Assembly: GCF_003248515.1 (NCBI RefSeq)
Contig: NZ_QFOB01000011.1
Location: forward strand, 69,470 to 133,469
Length of the DNA stretch: 64,000 nt
Source of the DNA: Sphingomonas sp.
GTDB lineage: Bacteria > Pseudomonadota > Alphaproteobacteria > Sphingomonadales > Sphingomonadaceae
Direction: 5' to 3'
Shown here piece by piece: positions 8,841 to 17,478 of this stretch. Within the stretch, counting starts at the first letter, position 1. Each line of letters starts with the position of its first letter. Position numbers and translations under genes: made by a program. The notes below the pieces were generated by a model. The model did no database searches and had not been told where the DNA came from. It saw only the letters and a program-made list of their open reading frames with translations.

Positions 8841-9299
8841 ATGCCCATGTCGCATCGGATCAGTCGCCCGATCCTGATGCTGTCGCTGGTGTTGGCCGCG
8901 GGCGTCGCCGCTTCACGCCTCGCCGCGCAGGCGGAGGTGGCGCCGCAGCCCGTGGACACGGCGGCTCTTCCCGATATTGCGCCGGGCAATGACAAGTGGA
9001 TCATCAGAAACCCCTATCGCGACGATCCCGCCGTCTATGCGACCGCGAAAAGGATCGGCGAACGGGCGTATGAGCAGAATTGCGCGCGCTGCCACGGATC
9101 GGGCGCGGTAAGCGAGGGCATCGTGCCCGATCTCCGGCATCTCGATGCGGGAGAGGCCGGGGATCAATGGTTCATCACCCGCTATCACCACGGTCTGAAG
9201 CGCGACGGAAAGGTCTATATGCCCCCGATGGGTGACGCGCTGGGCCAGAAGGCAGGTTGGGCCATTCGTTCCTGGCTGGACGGCAAGCGCAAGAGTTGA
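8841..9299 (+). CDS. Small periplasmic cytochrome c, PedF/c-550-like
   Basis: The 152 aa product has a signal sequence (residues about 8-30) and one haem c site, CARCH, with a probable distal methionine in YMPPMGDALG. It most likely accepts electrons from the PQQ dehydrogenase three genes upstream in the same direction. The ATG at 8841 has GGAGG five bases upstream; longer in-frame starts only read through the pentapeptide gene. It ends the alcohol oxidation module. Confidence 0.87.
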   Translation: MPMSHRISRPILMLSLVLAAGVAASRLAAQAEVAPQPVDTAALPDIAPGNDKWIIRNPYRDDPAVYATAKRIGERAYEQNCARCHGSGAVSEGIVPDLRHLDAGEAGDQWFITRYHHGLKRDGKVYMPPMGDALGQKAGWAIRSWLDGKRKS

Positions 9300-9338
9300 A
9301 CGCGCCCGCCGGCGTGGTGGGTGAGCGGCGGCCGATCT

Positions 9339-9470
9339 GGTGGACATCGAGATGGGCTCATCCGAGCTGTCCTGGTTTCGAGCCGCTCCACAACCCGGGC
9401 CGCAAACCCGCCCCGATCACGCCCGTCGTCTTCCGGGCACGGACCGCCCGCAAGCTTAACGATGTCCACC
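9339..9470. repeat. 11-bp inverted repeat in the convergent gap
   Basis: GGTGGACATCG at 9339-9349 is the exact reverse complement of CGATGTCCACC at 9460-9470. The 110 bases between show no convincing gene. The repeat lies between the convergent cytochrome c and alcohol dehydrogenase genes. It could be a structural or remnant element; nothing decides which. Confidence 0.35.
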
Positions 9471-9526
9471 CGGCCGGCTCCGCGTCCCCTCTGTCCAAAT
9501 CCTTCTGGCGGCTCGCGGCGGTGGCC

Positions 9527-10564
9527 TCAGGCCGAAAGAATGACCTTCATCGCTTTTTCGTTCGCCGCGTTGCCAAACACCTCATAGGCCGTCAAAATGT
9601 CGTCCAAATTGAAGCGGTGGGTGATCAGCTTCAATGGATCGGCCTTGCCCGCCTGCACGGCTTTCATCAGCATGGGTGTGGTATTCGTGTTTACCAGGCC
9701 CATTGAAATATTGATATTCTTTATCCACAGTTCTTCGATATGGAGCGTCACCGGAGATCCATGCACGCCGACATTCGCGATGTTCCCTCCTGCTGACACG
9801 ATCTTTTGGCAGATATCGAACGTCGCCGGAACGCCGACCGCCTCGATGGCCACGTCGACGCCTTTGCCCCCGGTCATATCCATCGCCCGCACGACCGGAT
9901 CCTCGAGCCCGACCTGTATCGTGTCCGTCGCGCCAAACTGGCGTGCCAGGCCCAGGCGGGCGGGATCCATATCGATCATCACGATCTGGCCCGGCGCATA
10001 GAATTGCGCCGTCAGGAGCGCCGACATGCCTACCGGACCGGCACCGACGATGGCGATGCTGTCACCCGGCTTCACGCCGCCCGCCTGCACGCCGATCTCC
10101 AGCCCCGTGGGCATGATATCCGACAGCATGACCAGGGCTTCCTCGTTCGCGCCTGCCGGGATCGGGTAGAGCGAGTTGTCGCCATGGGGAATGCGGACAT
10201 ATTCCGCCTGGGTGCCGTCGATGGCTCCTCCCAGTTGCCAGCCTCCGTCCGAGCAGTGCGAATATAGCTGTCGCTTGCAATTCTCGCAGGCCCCGCATTT
10301 CGTGATGCAGGAAATCAACACGGCATCACCGTTCGAGAAGTTGCGTACGGCGCTGCCAACCTCCTCGACGATGCCGACGCCTTCGTGGCCCAGCGTTGTG
10401 CCTTCCGAGACGCTGGGCACGTCGCCCTTGAGGATGTGCAGATCGCTGCCGCAGATTGTAGTTTTCGTAATGCGTACGATCACGTCCGTTGAATTCTGAA
10501 TGGTCGGAATCGGCTTTTCTACCCAGTCCTTCTTGCCGGGTCCAAAATAAACAAGAGCTTTCAT
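9527..10564 (-). CDS. Zinc-dependent medium-chain alcohol dehydrogenase
   Basis: This NAD(P)-dependent alcohol dehydrogenase has 345 aa. Catalytic zinc ligands are Cys38 (TICGSDLH) and the His60-Glu61 pair (GHEGVGIVEEVG). The structural zinc uses Cys90, 93, 96 and 104 (CGACENCKRQLYSHC). A Rossmann motif GAGPVG lies near residue 175. The ATG at 10564 opens the typical MKALVYFGPGK N-terminus; the frame is open 63 bases further upstream without a better start. It is last in a minus-strand run with a beta-lactamase-fold hydrolase and a Baeyer-Villiger-type monooxygenase, so oxidation of a secondary alcohol to the ketone substrate of the monooxygenase is a reasonable inference. Confidence 0.92.
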   Translation of the reverse strand: MKALVYFGPGKKDWVEKPIPTIQNSTDVIVRITKTTICGSDLHILKGDVPSVSEGTTLGHEGVGIVEEVGSAVRNFSNGDAVLISCITKCGACENCKRQLYSHCSDGGWQLGGAIDGTQAEYVRIPHGDNSLYPIPAGANEEALVMLSDIMPTGLEIGVQAGGVKPGDSIAIVGAGPVGMSALLTAQFYAPGQIVMIDMDPARLGLARQFGATDTIQVGLEDPVVRAMDMTGGKGVDVAIEAVGVPATFDICQKIVSAGGNIANVGVHGSPVTLHIEELWIKNINISMGLVNTNTTPMLMKAVQAGKADPLKLITHRFNLDDILTAYEVFGNAANEKAMKVILSA

Positions 10565-10627
10565 GGTGGCGCGTCCTCTTCTGTTCGTTATTGTGGGAAT
10601 GTATCGGGACGATGATGGTGAGATCAT

Positions 10628-11800
10628 CTACAAATGATCGTAGAATGCGGTTTCGAATTCGAGATAGCGGGCGAAGGATGTGGGATCCCCGAACGGGAGG
10701 ATCTGCGTCGCCCAGAAGCCGCCATAACCGTTCTTCCGGTCTATCCAGTAAAACAGGTTGGCGAGCCCCGCCCAGCCAAGCGATCCCGCAGGCCGCCCCG
10801 TGGGGGCTTTCTCGTCATTCACCATGAAGCTGAGAGCCCAGGATTTTGGAACCCCGGGAAAGAATTCGGCATCATTGGAAAGCGTGGGGTCCACGCCGGT
10901 CAGCATGGTGACCTTCAGATGGCCGAGATGATTCTGCTCCGCCATCCGCACGGTCTCTGGCTTGAGCACGCGCCCGTGATTGCCCATCCCGTCGTTCAGC
11001 CACATCCGGATGAACCGCATATAATCGGACACTTTGCCATAGAGGCCGTGGCCGCCCATATGGATTTCCGGTTTGGCGGGAAGTTCGAAATCGATCGGCT
11101 TCAGGGATCCGCCGTGCTCCCGGATGTGCATCGTGGCGAGATTGGCGCGCACCTGGTCGTTTATCTCGAAGGTCATGCTTTCGATCCCGAGCGGATCGAA
11201 TATCCGTGCCTGGAAGAAGTCGCCCAGCCGGGTATCGCTGATCCTTTCGACCACCTGGCCGCACCAGTCGATGTTCGAGCCATATTCCCAACGCTCGCCC
11301 GGATCGAAGAGCAGCGGGGTCATCAGGCTGGTCTTGGTGGCGGTTATGATGCCGGGATGACCTGAGCGGACGAGCCGGTCGTAGAGGTCATTGAAGAAAT
11401 GATAGCCGAGACCTGCTTGATGGGTCATCAGCATCCGCACGGTGATGTCCCGGCGAGGCTCGCGAAGCAGGGCTTCTCCATCCTTTCCGAAACCTTCGAT
11501 CACCTTGAGCGTGGCGATTTCCGGGACATAGCTTCTGGCCGGTGCATCCAGATCGAGCTTGCCCTGTTCAACGAGTTGCAGAACCGCCGTTCCGGTGATG
11601 GCCTTCGTTGTGGAAAAGAGCGCGAAATGGGTGTCGGCATCGATTGCGCGGTCGAGATCGATGCGCAGTTTGCCGGCGGCGCCCTCATAGATGTTCCTGT
11701 CGCGATTTGTGACCATCGCAACCACGCCCGGAACACGCTCATCCGCATTCGCCGCACTTTGTGTGATGGCGTCGGCTGTTGCCTGAAATCCGCTCCTCAT
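10628..11800 (-). CDS. Serine hydrolase of the class C beta-lactamase/esterase family
   Basis: This 390 aa protein has the penicillin-binding fold used by many esterases. The nucleophile motif is S63-T-T-K66 (FSTTKAIT) and the second motif is Y173-G-S-N. No signal peptide is seen, which favours a cytoplasmic esterase over a periplasmic beta-lactamase. The ATG at 11800 is chosen because the upstream 33 residues of open frame are Arg/Pro-rich and unlike the family. Its position between a Baeyer-Villiger-type monooxygenase and an alcohol dehydrogenase suggests it hydrolyses the ester or lactone the monooxygenase makes. Confidence 0.88.
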   Translation of the reverse strand: MRSGFQATADAITQSAANADERVPGVVAMVTNRDRNIYEGAAGKLRIDLDRAIDADTHFALFSTTKAITGTAVLQLVEQGKLDLDAPARSYVPEIATLKVIEGFGKDGEALLREPRRDITVRMLMTHQAGLGYHFFNDLYDRLVRSGHPGIITATKTSLMTPLLFDPGERWEYGSNIDWCGQVVERISDTRLGDFFQARIFDPLGIESMTFEINDQVRANLATMHIREHGGSLKPIDFELPAKPEIHMGGHGLYGKVSDYMRFIRMWLNDGMGNHGRVLKPETVRMAEQNHLGHLKVTMLTGVDPTLSNDAEFFPGVPKSWALSFMVNDEKAPTGRPAGSLGWAGLANLFYWIDRKNGYGGFWATQILPFGDPTSFARYLEFETAFYDHL

Positions 11801-11905
11801 CCGTGATATCCTCTCGCGTTGCTGCCGAACGTCTGCGCGGTGGTCAGATCCTGTTCTTTTGCTGTCGCTGCTATGCCCGGGCCTTGGGGGCCCGGGCATT
11901 GTCGC

Positions 11906-13549
11906 TTATCGTTTGGCAAAGCCTTCATACCCGCCAAGGGCGGCGGCGTCGCATTTCTGGCGGTAGGCGCCTACGCCACCGGTATAGGATAGCACCCGTC
12001 GGGGTTTTCCAGGCACGTTCGAGCCGAGATACCAGGAATTCGTCTTCGAAATGAGGTTTGCGCCGGCCGTCTCGTCGTGATGGGCGATCCATTGCGCTTC
12101 GGTCTCGGCGGTCGGCTCGATGACGGAAAGCCCCTTGCCTCGAACATGATCGATGCAACCGCTGATCCATTCTGTCTGCTGTTGCAGGCAGGTCGTCATG
12201 TTGCACAATGCTGCAGACGGCGCGAGCGGAGCGCCGGTCGTGAACATGTTCGGATAACCATGCACCTGGAGCCCCATGGTGGTGCGGATATCCTTGCTCC
12301 AATCCTCCTTGAGCGAACGACCGTCCCGACCCCGTATGTCGATGCGGGTGAGCGCTCCGGTGCCGGCATCAAAGCCTGTTGCCAGAATGATGACGTCCAG
12401 TTCGTGAAGCGTGCCATCTGCCGTTCGGATGCCGTCCGCCGTGACAGCCACGATCGGATTGTCGCGCACGCTCACTGCCTCGACATTGGGACGGTGATAG
12501 ACTTCCAGATAGTTGGTCTCGAGAGGGACCCGGTGCGTACCGAAGCCATAGTCGGTCGGGATAAGCAGATCCCACAGCTTTTTGTCCTTGAGCCGTCCGC
12601 GCATCTTGTTGCGGACGAATTCGGAAATCTCCTCGCTGACCTCCGCATCGAAGAACATCTCGGCGAAGGAGGCGAGCCAGAGCTGGAGAGAGCCGCTTTC
12701 GTATATCTCTTCGAGCACATTCAGGCGCTGTTGCGGCGTCAGATCTGCCCACTGATACTTGAAATCATATTCGAAGCCCGTGAATGTGTGTGGCAGCGTC
12801 TTCCTGAGTTCCTGGAAGCGCGCTTTATAAGCATCCACATCGTCGGCCCCGAATTTGGGGTTGCGCATCGGGAGGGCATATTGCGGCGTGCGGATGAACA
12901 CCTTGAGTTCGCCGACCTTGTCCGCGATGGTCTGGATCACCTGAATCCCGGTTGCGCCGATGCCGACGACGCCGACCCGCTTGCCTTCGAAGTCAATCTC
13001 CTCCCGCGGCCAGCGCGCGGTGTGGAAGATCCTGCCCGTGAAGCTGTCCTGGCCCGGGAACATGTCGGCCATCGGGGCAGACAGCATGCCACAGCATGTA
13101 ATGAGGAATTGCGCATCGATCGTCTCGCCGCTGTCGGTCGTCACCGTCCATCGCCCGGCATCCTCCCGATAGTGGGCGCTCGCGATGCCCGTATCGAATC
13201 GGATATCTCTTCGAAGATCCAGTTCGCTTGCGATATAATGCATCCACTGTTCGATTTCCGGTTGGGCGGGAAATCGCTCGCTCCAGCTCCATCCCTTGTA
13301 CAGCTCTTCGGAAAACAGATACTGGTAGATGTAGGCTTCGGAATCGAAACGTGCACCGGGATAGCGGTTCCAATACCATGTTCCGCCGACATCGGATGCA
13401 CGTTCATAGACTCTTACATTGAGTCCCCGCTCTCTTAGCTGGTGTAATTGATAGAGGCCGGCGACTCCGGCGCCGATGATGACCGCATCGAGGACAGTCG
13501 GCTCCGCAGGCAATGCAGCCGCCACGGCATCTTTTGTTACATAATTCAT
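11906..13549 (-). CDS. Baeyer-Villiger-type flavin monooxygenase
   Basis: This FAD- and NADPH-dependent monooxygenase of 547 aa inserts oxygen next to a ketone. It has two Rossmann motifs, GAGVAG (residues 26-31) and GIGATG (196-201). Between them is the Baeyer-Villiger fingerprint FTGRIFHTARWP, with F170, G172, H176 and W180 in place. The ATG at 13549 (MNYVTKDAVAAAL) is preferred; a start 75 bases upstream adds residues atypical of the family. It leads the three-gene minus-strand run and shares a 553-base divergent region with an outer-membrane channel. The substrate is not predictable from sequence alone. Confidence 0.92.
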   Translation of the reverse strand: MNYVTKDAVAAALPAEPTVLDAVIIGAGVAGLYQLHQLRERGLNVRVYERASDVGGTWYWNRYPGARFDSEAYIYQYLFSEELYKGWSWSERFPAQPEIEQWMHYIASELDLRRDIRFDTGIASAHYREDAGRWTVTTDSGETIDAQFLITCCGMLSAPMADMFPGQDSFTGRIFHTARWPREEIDFEGKRVGVVGIGATGIQVIQTIADKVGELKVFIRTPQYALPMRNPKFGADDVDAYKARFQELRKTLPHTFTGFEYDFKYQWADLTPQQRLNVLEEIYESGSLQLWLASFAEMFFDAEVSEEISEFVRNKMRGRLKDKKLWDLLIPTDYGFGTHRVPLETNYLEVYHRPNVEAVSVRDNPIVAVTADGIRTADGTLHELDVIILATGFDAGTGALTRIDIRGRDGRSLKEDWSKDIRTTMGLQVHGYPNMFTTGAPLAPSAALCNMTTCLQQQTEWISGCIDHVRGKGLSVIEPTAETEAQWIAHHDETAGANLISKTNSWYLGSNVPGKPRRVLSYTGGVGAYRQKCDAAALGGYEGFAKR

Positions 13550-14102
13550 GCACCCGCTCCATCCAATCAAGATTGCTCGCCGCGTCCGCTCGTAGATGGC
13601 CGACTTCAGCTCTCCGGAGCGCATGCTCCGACGGATTGAGGCTATGATGCCCGGCGCATCCGGGTCTTGAACGTTCCCGCAATTCGTTTGAACGAACGCG
13701 AGTTTGTGCGGCCCTGCGCGCGATGAACCTCGACAAAGGAGGGGCAGGAGCTGGCGGGCGCGCCGCTCGGTCCCTGTTTGCCGAACCCCTCCCTCTATCG
13801 CCCGTTTCGTTCAAACAATTGGTCGCGATGTTCAAGATCGCCACTTTCCCTGCGGGCTAATGACCATCTGCTGCGTGCAGCTCATTCAGATTTGCCGGGC
13901 CTCCTGGAGGCTTGAGCAAGCGATTGGCGCAGCGGGAGAGGAAAGATCGAAGACGATCTGTCGCGGACGAATTGGCTCGAATTACAAAATCGAGGTGCCG
14001 CGCCAACGGAGCGTCTTTCCTCTTCCGGGCAAAAATAATGCGGCGCGGGCAGGGCGATGCATTGCCCTTCTTCAGTCCGTCAGTTTTGCGGGGAGGAAAG
14101 AA
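13550..14102. promoter_or_regulatory. Divergent control region with paired TTCGTT operators
   Basis: No gene is seen in these 553 bases, which separate the minus-strand monooxygenase operon from the plus-strand channel. A perfect palindrome TTCGTT-TG-AACGAA is at 13683-13696. A near copy in the opposite orientation, TTCGTT-CA-AACAAT, is at 13806-13819 and matches the first in 12 of 14 positions. They are good candidates for a shared operator. The ribosome site GGGGAGGAAAG precedes the ATG at 14103. Confidence 0.5.
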
Positions 14103-14978
14103 ATGTGGGAAACGCGTCGTTCGGCCGCGCTATGTTTTGGCGCTGCATATCTGTCATCAGGTACAGCCTATGCCATCGATATCTATCCGGGTGACTACAC
14201 GGTTTTGCCGGCGGGCTCCAATCTTGCACTAATGTATGGCGGACATGTTCGATCCAGGCGGCTCAACGTCAAGAACGCCGGCGACGTACCGGACTCGAGG
14301 TTGCAGGCGACGCTCGGTATTGCACGTTATGTGCGATACGAGGACATCGGCGGCATTCCTGTCGTAGCCGAGGCGATCCTCCCCTTCGGAGGGTATCACG
14401 ATGTGCGCATTGGAGGCGTGTCCCAGTCGACCCGAAACGGCCTTGGCGATCTCCTGCTGGGTTTCGCGGCTTTCCCCGTTCACAAGGAAGATCCGAGGTT
14501 CGGCACAACGCTGGGATTCACGGCCTATCTCGCGCTGCCCACGGGCGCTTATGATCCTGCGAAAGTGAGCTTCGGTACGGGAGCCTACACGTTCACGCCG
14601 CAGATTGGCCTGATTCAGGGGCTGGGAAAGGGGCTGGTGCTCGATGCCGCGGCAGATGCCGCGTTCACCGTCAATCATATGGAGAAGGGGGTGAGATACG
14701 GCGTAAAGCCGTCCTATCAGTTGCAGGCCTATCTGCGTCAAAGCATCAGTGCGACCGCCACTCTGTCATTCGGATATTCGGGACGTTTCGGCGGAGCGCA
14801 GAAAATCGACGGGCTTCGCACCGGGCTCGAGACGAGCAATCATCAGCTGCGCCTGTTTCTTGGCAACTTCTTCACCAAGACATTTCAGGTTCAGGCGGTG
14901 GTGGGGGGTGATATCGCGAGCCGATCGGGGTTTCGACAGGGAATCAACAGCCAGATCCGCTTGCTCAAGTTGTTTTAA
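14103..14978 (+). CDS. Outer-membrane channel of the phenol MetA/SphA-like family
   Basis: This 291 aa protein has a signal peptide (AALCFGAAYLSSGTAYA) and alternating hydrophobic/polar strands typical of a small beta barrel, with LPAGSNLALMYGG near the start and a C-terminal RLLKLF. It resembles the family annotated as MetA-pathway phenol transporters, thought to let hydrophobic substrates cross the outer membrane. The ATG at 14103 has GGAGG upstream; earlier in-frame starts lack a signal peptide. It is divergent from the monooxygenase operon and followed by an AraC regulator, so it probably imports that pathway's substrate. Confidence 0.8.
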   Translation: MWETRRSAALCFGAAYLSSGTAYAIDIYPGDYTVLPAGSNLALMYGGHVRSRRLNVKNAGDVPDSRLQATLGIARYVRYEDIGGIPVVAEAILPFGGYHDVRIGGVSQSTRNGLGDLLLGFAAFPVHKEDPRFGTTLGFTAYLALPTGAYDPAKVSFGTGAYTFTPQIGLIQGLGKGLVLDAAADAAFTVNHMEKGVRYGVKPSYQLQAYLRQSISATATLSFGYSGRFGGAQKIDGLRTGLETSNHQLRLFLGNFFTKTFQVQAVVGGDIASRSGFRQGINSQIRLLKLF

Positions 14979-15130
14979 TCTCGGCGGATTTCGCGATGAA
15001 ATGGGTGCTCGCCTTTCGGATTGCGCCTCGTGCGTGCGTCCTGGCGAGAAGGGCGGCGATCCTACCAAGGCCCAATATGTACTGAGCTTTCACGCGGCTA
15101 TCTTTTGCGGTTGAATAAAAGGACACGCAG

Positions 15131-16039
15131 ATGTCGGGAGAGAAGCCTCTGGTCACCAGGCCGATTCTGCCCAGCGAACTCACAACATGGGTTCCGGGCG
15201 GCATACTCGGCATGAGCGACGGTCTGGGCTGGCGCGATGCGGCATTCCGCCGGTACGACTATAAAGCCCAGGACGTTGAGATCCCTCCGATCGATAGCTT
15301 CATGATCGTGCAATATGTGCGCGGTGAAACGCCTATGGACAGACAGGTGGAGGATGGCCGCTGGACACGATGCCGCTGTCGTCCCGACAATTTCTCACTG
15401 CTGTCCAGAACGGCCGGATCCCATTGGCACTGGACGACCCCCATTGAGGTAAATCACATCTATCTCACCAGAAAAGTTATGAATCGCATCGCAAGTGATA
15501 TCTGCGGAGAGGAAGTGGTCGACGTAAATCTTCACGATATCGTGGAGGGGTACGATCCGGAAATAACCCGAATCACCAGTGAGATCGCTAGGGAGGCGAT
15601 GGACCCTCGATTGGGTGGCAATCTTTACGCCGAAACGCTGTCCATGCAGTTGGCGGTGCAGCTTCTAAGAAAATTCTCCTCGTGTGTGTACAAGGGAAAC
15701 CCGCATCAGGCGAAAGCTTTTTCACGAAGAGTGATCGTTGAAATCGAGGAATTCGTGGATTCTCATCTTTGTGAAAACATATCGATAGAAGATATGGCTG
15801 GTGTCGCGGGGATGGGGGTGTGGACGTTCAACCGGTATCTGCGACAAAGCGTAGGGAAATCGGCTTATGCGTTTGTGGTGGAAAAGAGGATAGAGCGCGC
15901 GCAGTCATTGCTCAGTCGCGGCGATCTGGCCCTGAAGGAAATTGCGGCCGCGTGCGGGTTTTCCGATCAGGCCCACATGACACGCATGTTCACCGCCAAG
16001 CTGGGCGTGACGCCCGGCCAGTTTCGCGCACGATCATAG
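15131..16039 (+). CDS. AraC-family transcriptional regulator
   Basis: This 302 aa regulator has an N-terminal effector domain (about residues 40-190) and a C-terminal pair of helix-turn-helix motifs (about 210-300; SIEDMAGVAGMGVWTFNRYL and LKEIAAACGFSDQAHMTRMF). The ATG at 15131 follows AAAAGGACACGCAG. Base composition is less GC-rich than its neighbours, which may mean a separate origin. It lies next to the channel gene and likely controls the monooxygenase cluster; the palindromes at 13683 and 13806 are possible targets. Confidence 0.88.
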   Translation: MSGEKPLVTRPILPSELTTWVPGGILGMSDGLGWRDAAFRRYDYKAQDVEIPPIDSFMIVQYVRGETPMDRQVEDGRWTRCRCRPDNFSLLSRTAGSHWHWTTPIEVNHIYLTRKVMNRIASDICGEEVVDVNLHDIVEGYDPEITRITSEIAREAMDPRLGGNLYAETLSMQLAVQLLRKFSSCVYKGNPHQAKAFSRRVIVEIEEFVDSHLCENISIEDMAGVAGMGVWTFNRYLRQSVGKSAYAFVVEKRIERAQSLLSRGDLALKEIAAACGFSDQAHMTRMFTAKLGVTPGQFRARS

Positions 16040-16063
16040 GCTCGGGACCGCTTGATCCGAGCC
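16039..16063. terminator. Stem-loop between convergent genes
   Basis: GGCTCGG (16039-16045) pairs with CCGAGCC (16057-16063) across an 11-base loop, overlapping the last base of the AraC stop codon. No T run follows. It could serve as a transcript end for the AraC gene. The rest of the gap to 16207 shows nothing recognisable. Confidence 0.45.
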
Positions 16064-16207
16064 GGACGATGATGGTGGCACCTGCGAGCCTCTCTGCTCA
16101 TCTCTGTGTCCACTCCGGTGCACCGCCCGGATAAGGTCATGTTACTGGACGCGAGGGGCCAGGGCGTGGCGCCAGGGAAAGCCCGAACGTTTCGTCGTGG
16201 CGAGGGA

Positions 16208-17443
16208 TCAGAGCCCGCTGGCGTCTATTTCATGGCCCATCGCCTCCTCGCACATATGCCGAACCTCTTCGGGCTGGCCGGCGTGGAGGATGAACTTTCG
16301 GGATATGGCGTCGGCGCCCAGGGAGACGCGGTTGGCCACCGCCAAGGCGACCTTGTGGTTCACGCCCTCCTCTCTGATAATCCCTTTTGGTTCCTTTCCG
16401 TTCGCAACCGCATCCAGCTCGCGGAAGAAGCGATTGCGCATCATCACGATGCCCTTGTCGCTCTGGCCGAGATTTTCCTTCCGGCGATCGGTGATGCGGC
16501 CCTGGCCAACCCAGCCGATAATATCCTGGTTGATGACGTGGGTGGTGATCCAGCGCCCCGTCTCGCTGTCGCGGATCGGGCTCTGCCAGCTCGGGATCTT
16601 CTCCTGCCGGTAGGGGCGGCGTTCTTCCGGCACGGCGGCGTAGATCCAGCTGATGCTCAGCGTATTCTCGTCATCCACGGGAACACGCCATTCGAAATGA
16701 TTGCCGAGGAAGAAGCCGTTGGGCCACAGCAGCACCCGGCCGACCGTCCAGAGCGGATCCGTCTCGTCCGTATCGCTGCGGATCCGTTTGTAGAGGAAGC
16801 CATATTCGAATTCCTCGAAGCCCAGTTTCACATGGGCCGGGCCGAAATCGCTTTCCGGGCTGCGCATCCGGGCCGTCCAGTTCGAATGCATCCATTCGAA
16901 ATGGACGGGATCGATCGAATTTTCCTGGCACTGAAGCCAGTTGCACGGAACATCCGCCTTCACGACCTGCACGAAGCCATCGGTGCGCGAAAAAGGCTCC
17001 CAGTCCGGCAGGAGCGGCGGTTCTCCGCTGCCCATATAGGCGAAGAGCAGCCCCGCCTTTTCCTGCACCGGATAGGATTGCAGCCGAACCTTGTCCTTGT
17101 AGCGACTGGTGGGGAGGGCGGTTTCCTCGAACGGCTGCTGCAGGCAGCGCCCGTCCTGACCGAACAGCCAGCCGTGATAGCTGCAACGTATCCCGCATTG
17201 CTCGACGAAGCCGTAGGCGAGATCCGCGCTGCGGTGCGCGCACTGGCGCTGGACAAGGCCATAATGCCCGCCGAGATCGCGATAGAGAACCAGATCCTCG
17301 CCAAACAGCCGGATCGGCTTGATCGGCTGATCGTCGAGATCGGCGGCGCCGGCGATGGGATGCCAGTAGCGCCGGAGATAGTCGCCCATCGCCGAGCCCG
17401 GCTCGATCGAGGTGAGGAGGTGGTTCTGTTCCTGGGTGAGCAT
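16208..17443 (-). CDS. Rieske ring-hydroxylating oxygenase, large subunit
   Basis: The 411 aa protein has an N-terminal Rieske [2Fe-2S] domain with Cys68-x-His70 and Cys87-x2-His90. The catalytic domain carries the mononuclear iron motif D178-x2-H181-x4-H186 (NSIDPVHFEWMH). The start MLTQEQNHLL and the spacing resemble phthalate 4,5-dioxygenase oxygenase (Pht3-type) rather than benzoate or naphthalene dioxygenases. The ATG at 17443 is chosen from this N-terminus. No reductase or ferredoxin gene is nearby, so electrons must come from elsewhere. It is the last gene of the minus-strand cluster, 35 bases after the carboxylesterase. Confidence 0.9.
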   Translation of the reverse strand: MLTQEQNHLLTSIEPGSAMGDYLRRYWHPIAGAADLDDQPIKPIRLFGEDLVLYRDLGGHYGLVQRQCAHRSADLAYGFVEQCGIRCSYHGWLFGQDGRCLQQPFEETALPTSRYKDKVRLQSYPVQEKAGLLFAYMGSGEPPLLPDWEPFSRTDGFVQVVKADVPCNWLQCQENSIDPVHFEWMHSNWTARMRSPESDFGPAHVKLGFEEFEYGFLYKRIRSDTDETDPLWTVGRVLLWPNGFFLGNHFEWRVPVDDENTLSISWIYAAVPEERRPYRQEKIPSWQSPIRDSETGRWITTHVINQDIIGWVGQGRITDRRKENLGQSDKGIVMMRNRFFRELDAVANGKEPKGIIREEGVNHKVALAVANRVSLGADAISRKFILHAGQPEEVRHMCEEAMGHEIDASGL

Positions 17444-17478
17444 CCGGATGTCCTTGGGATGATGTCGGCCGGCGAGGA

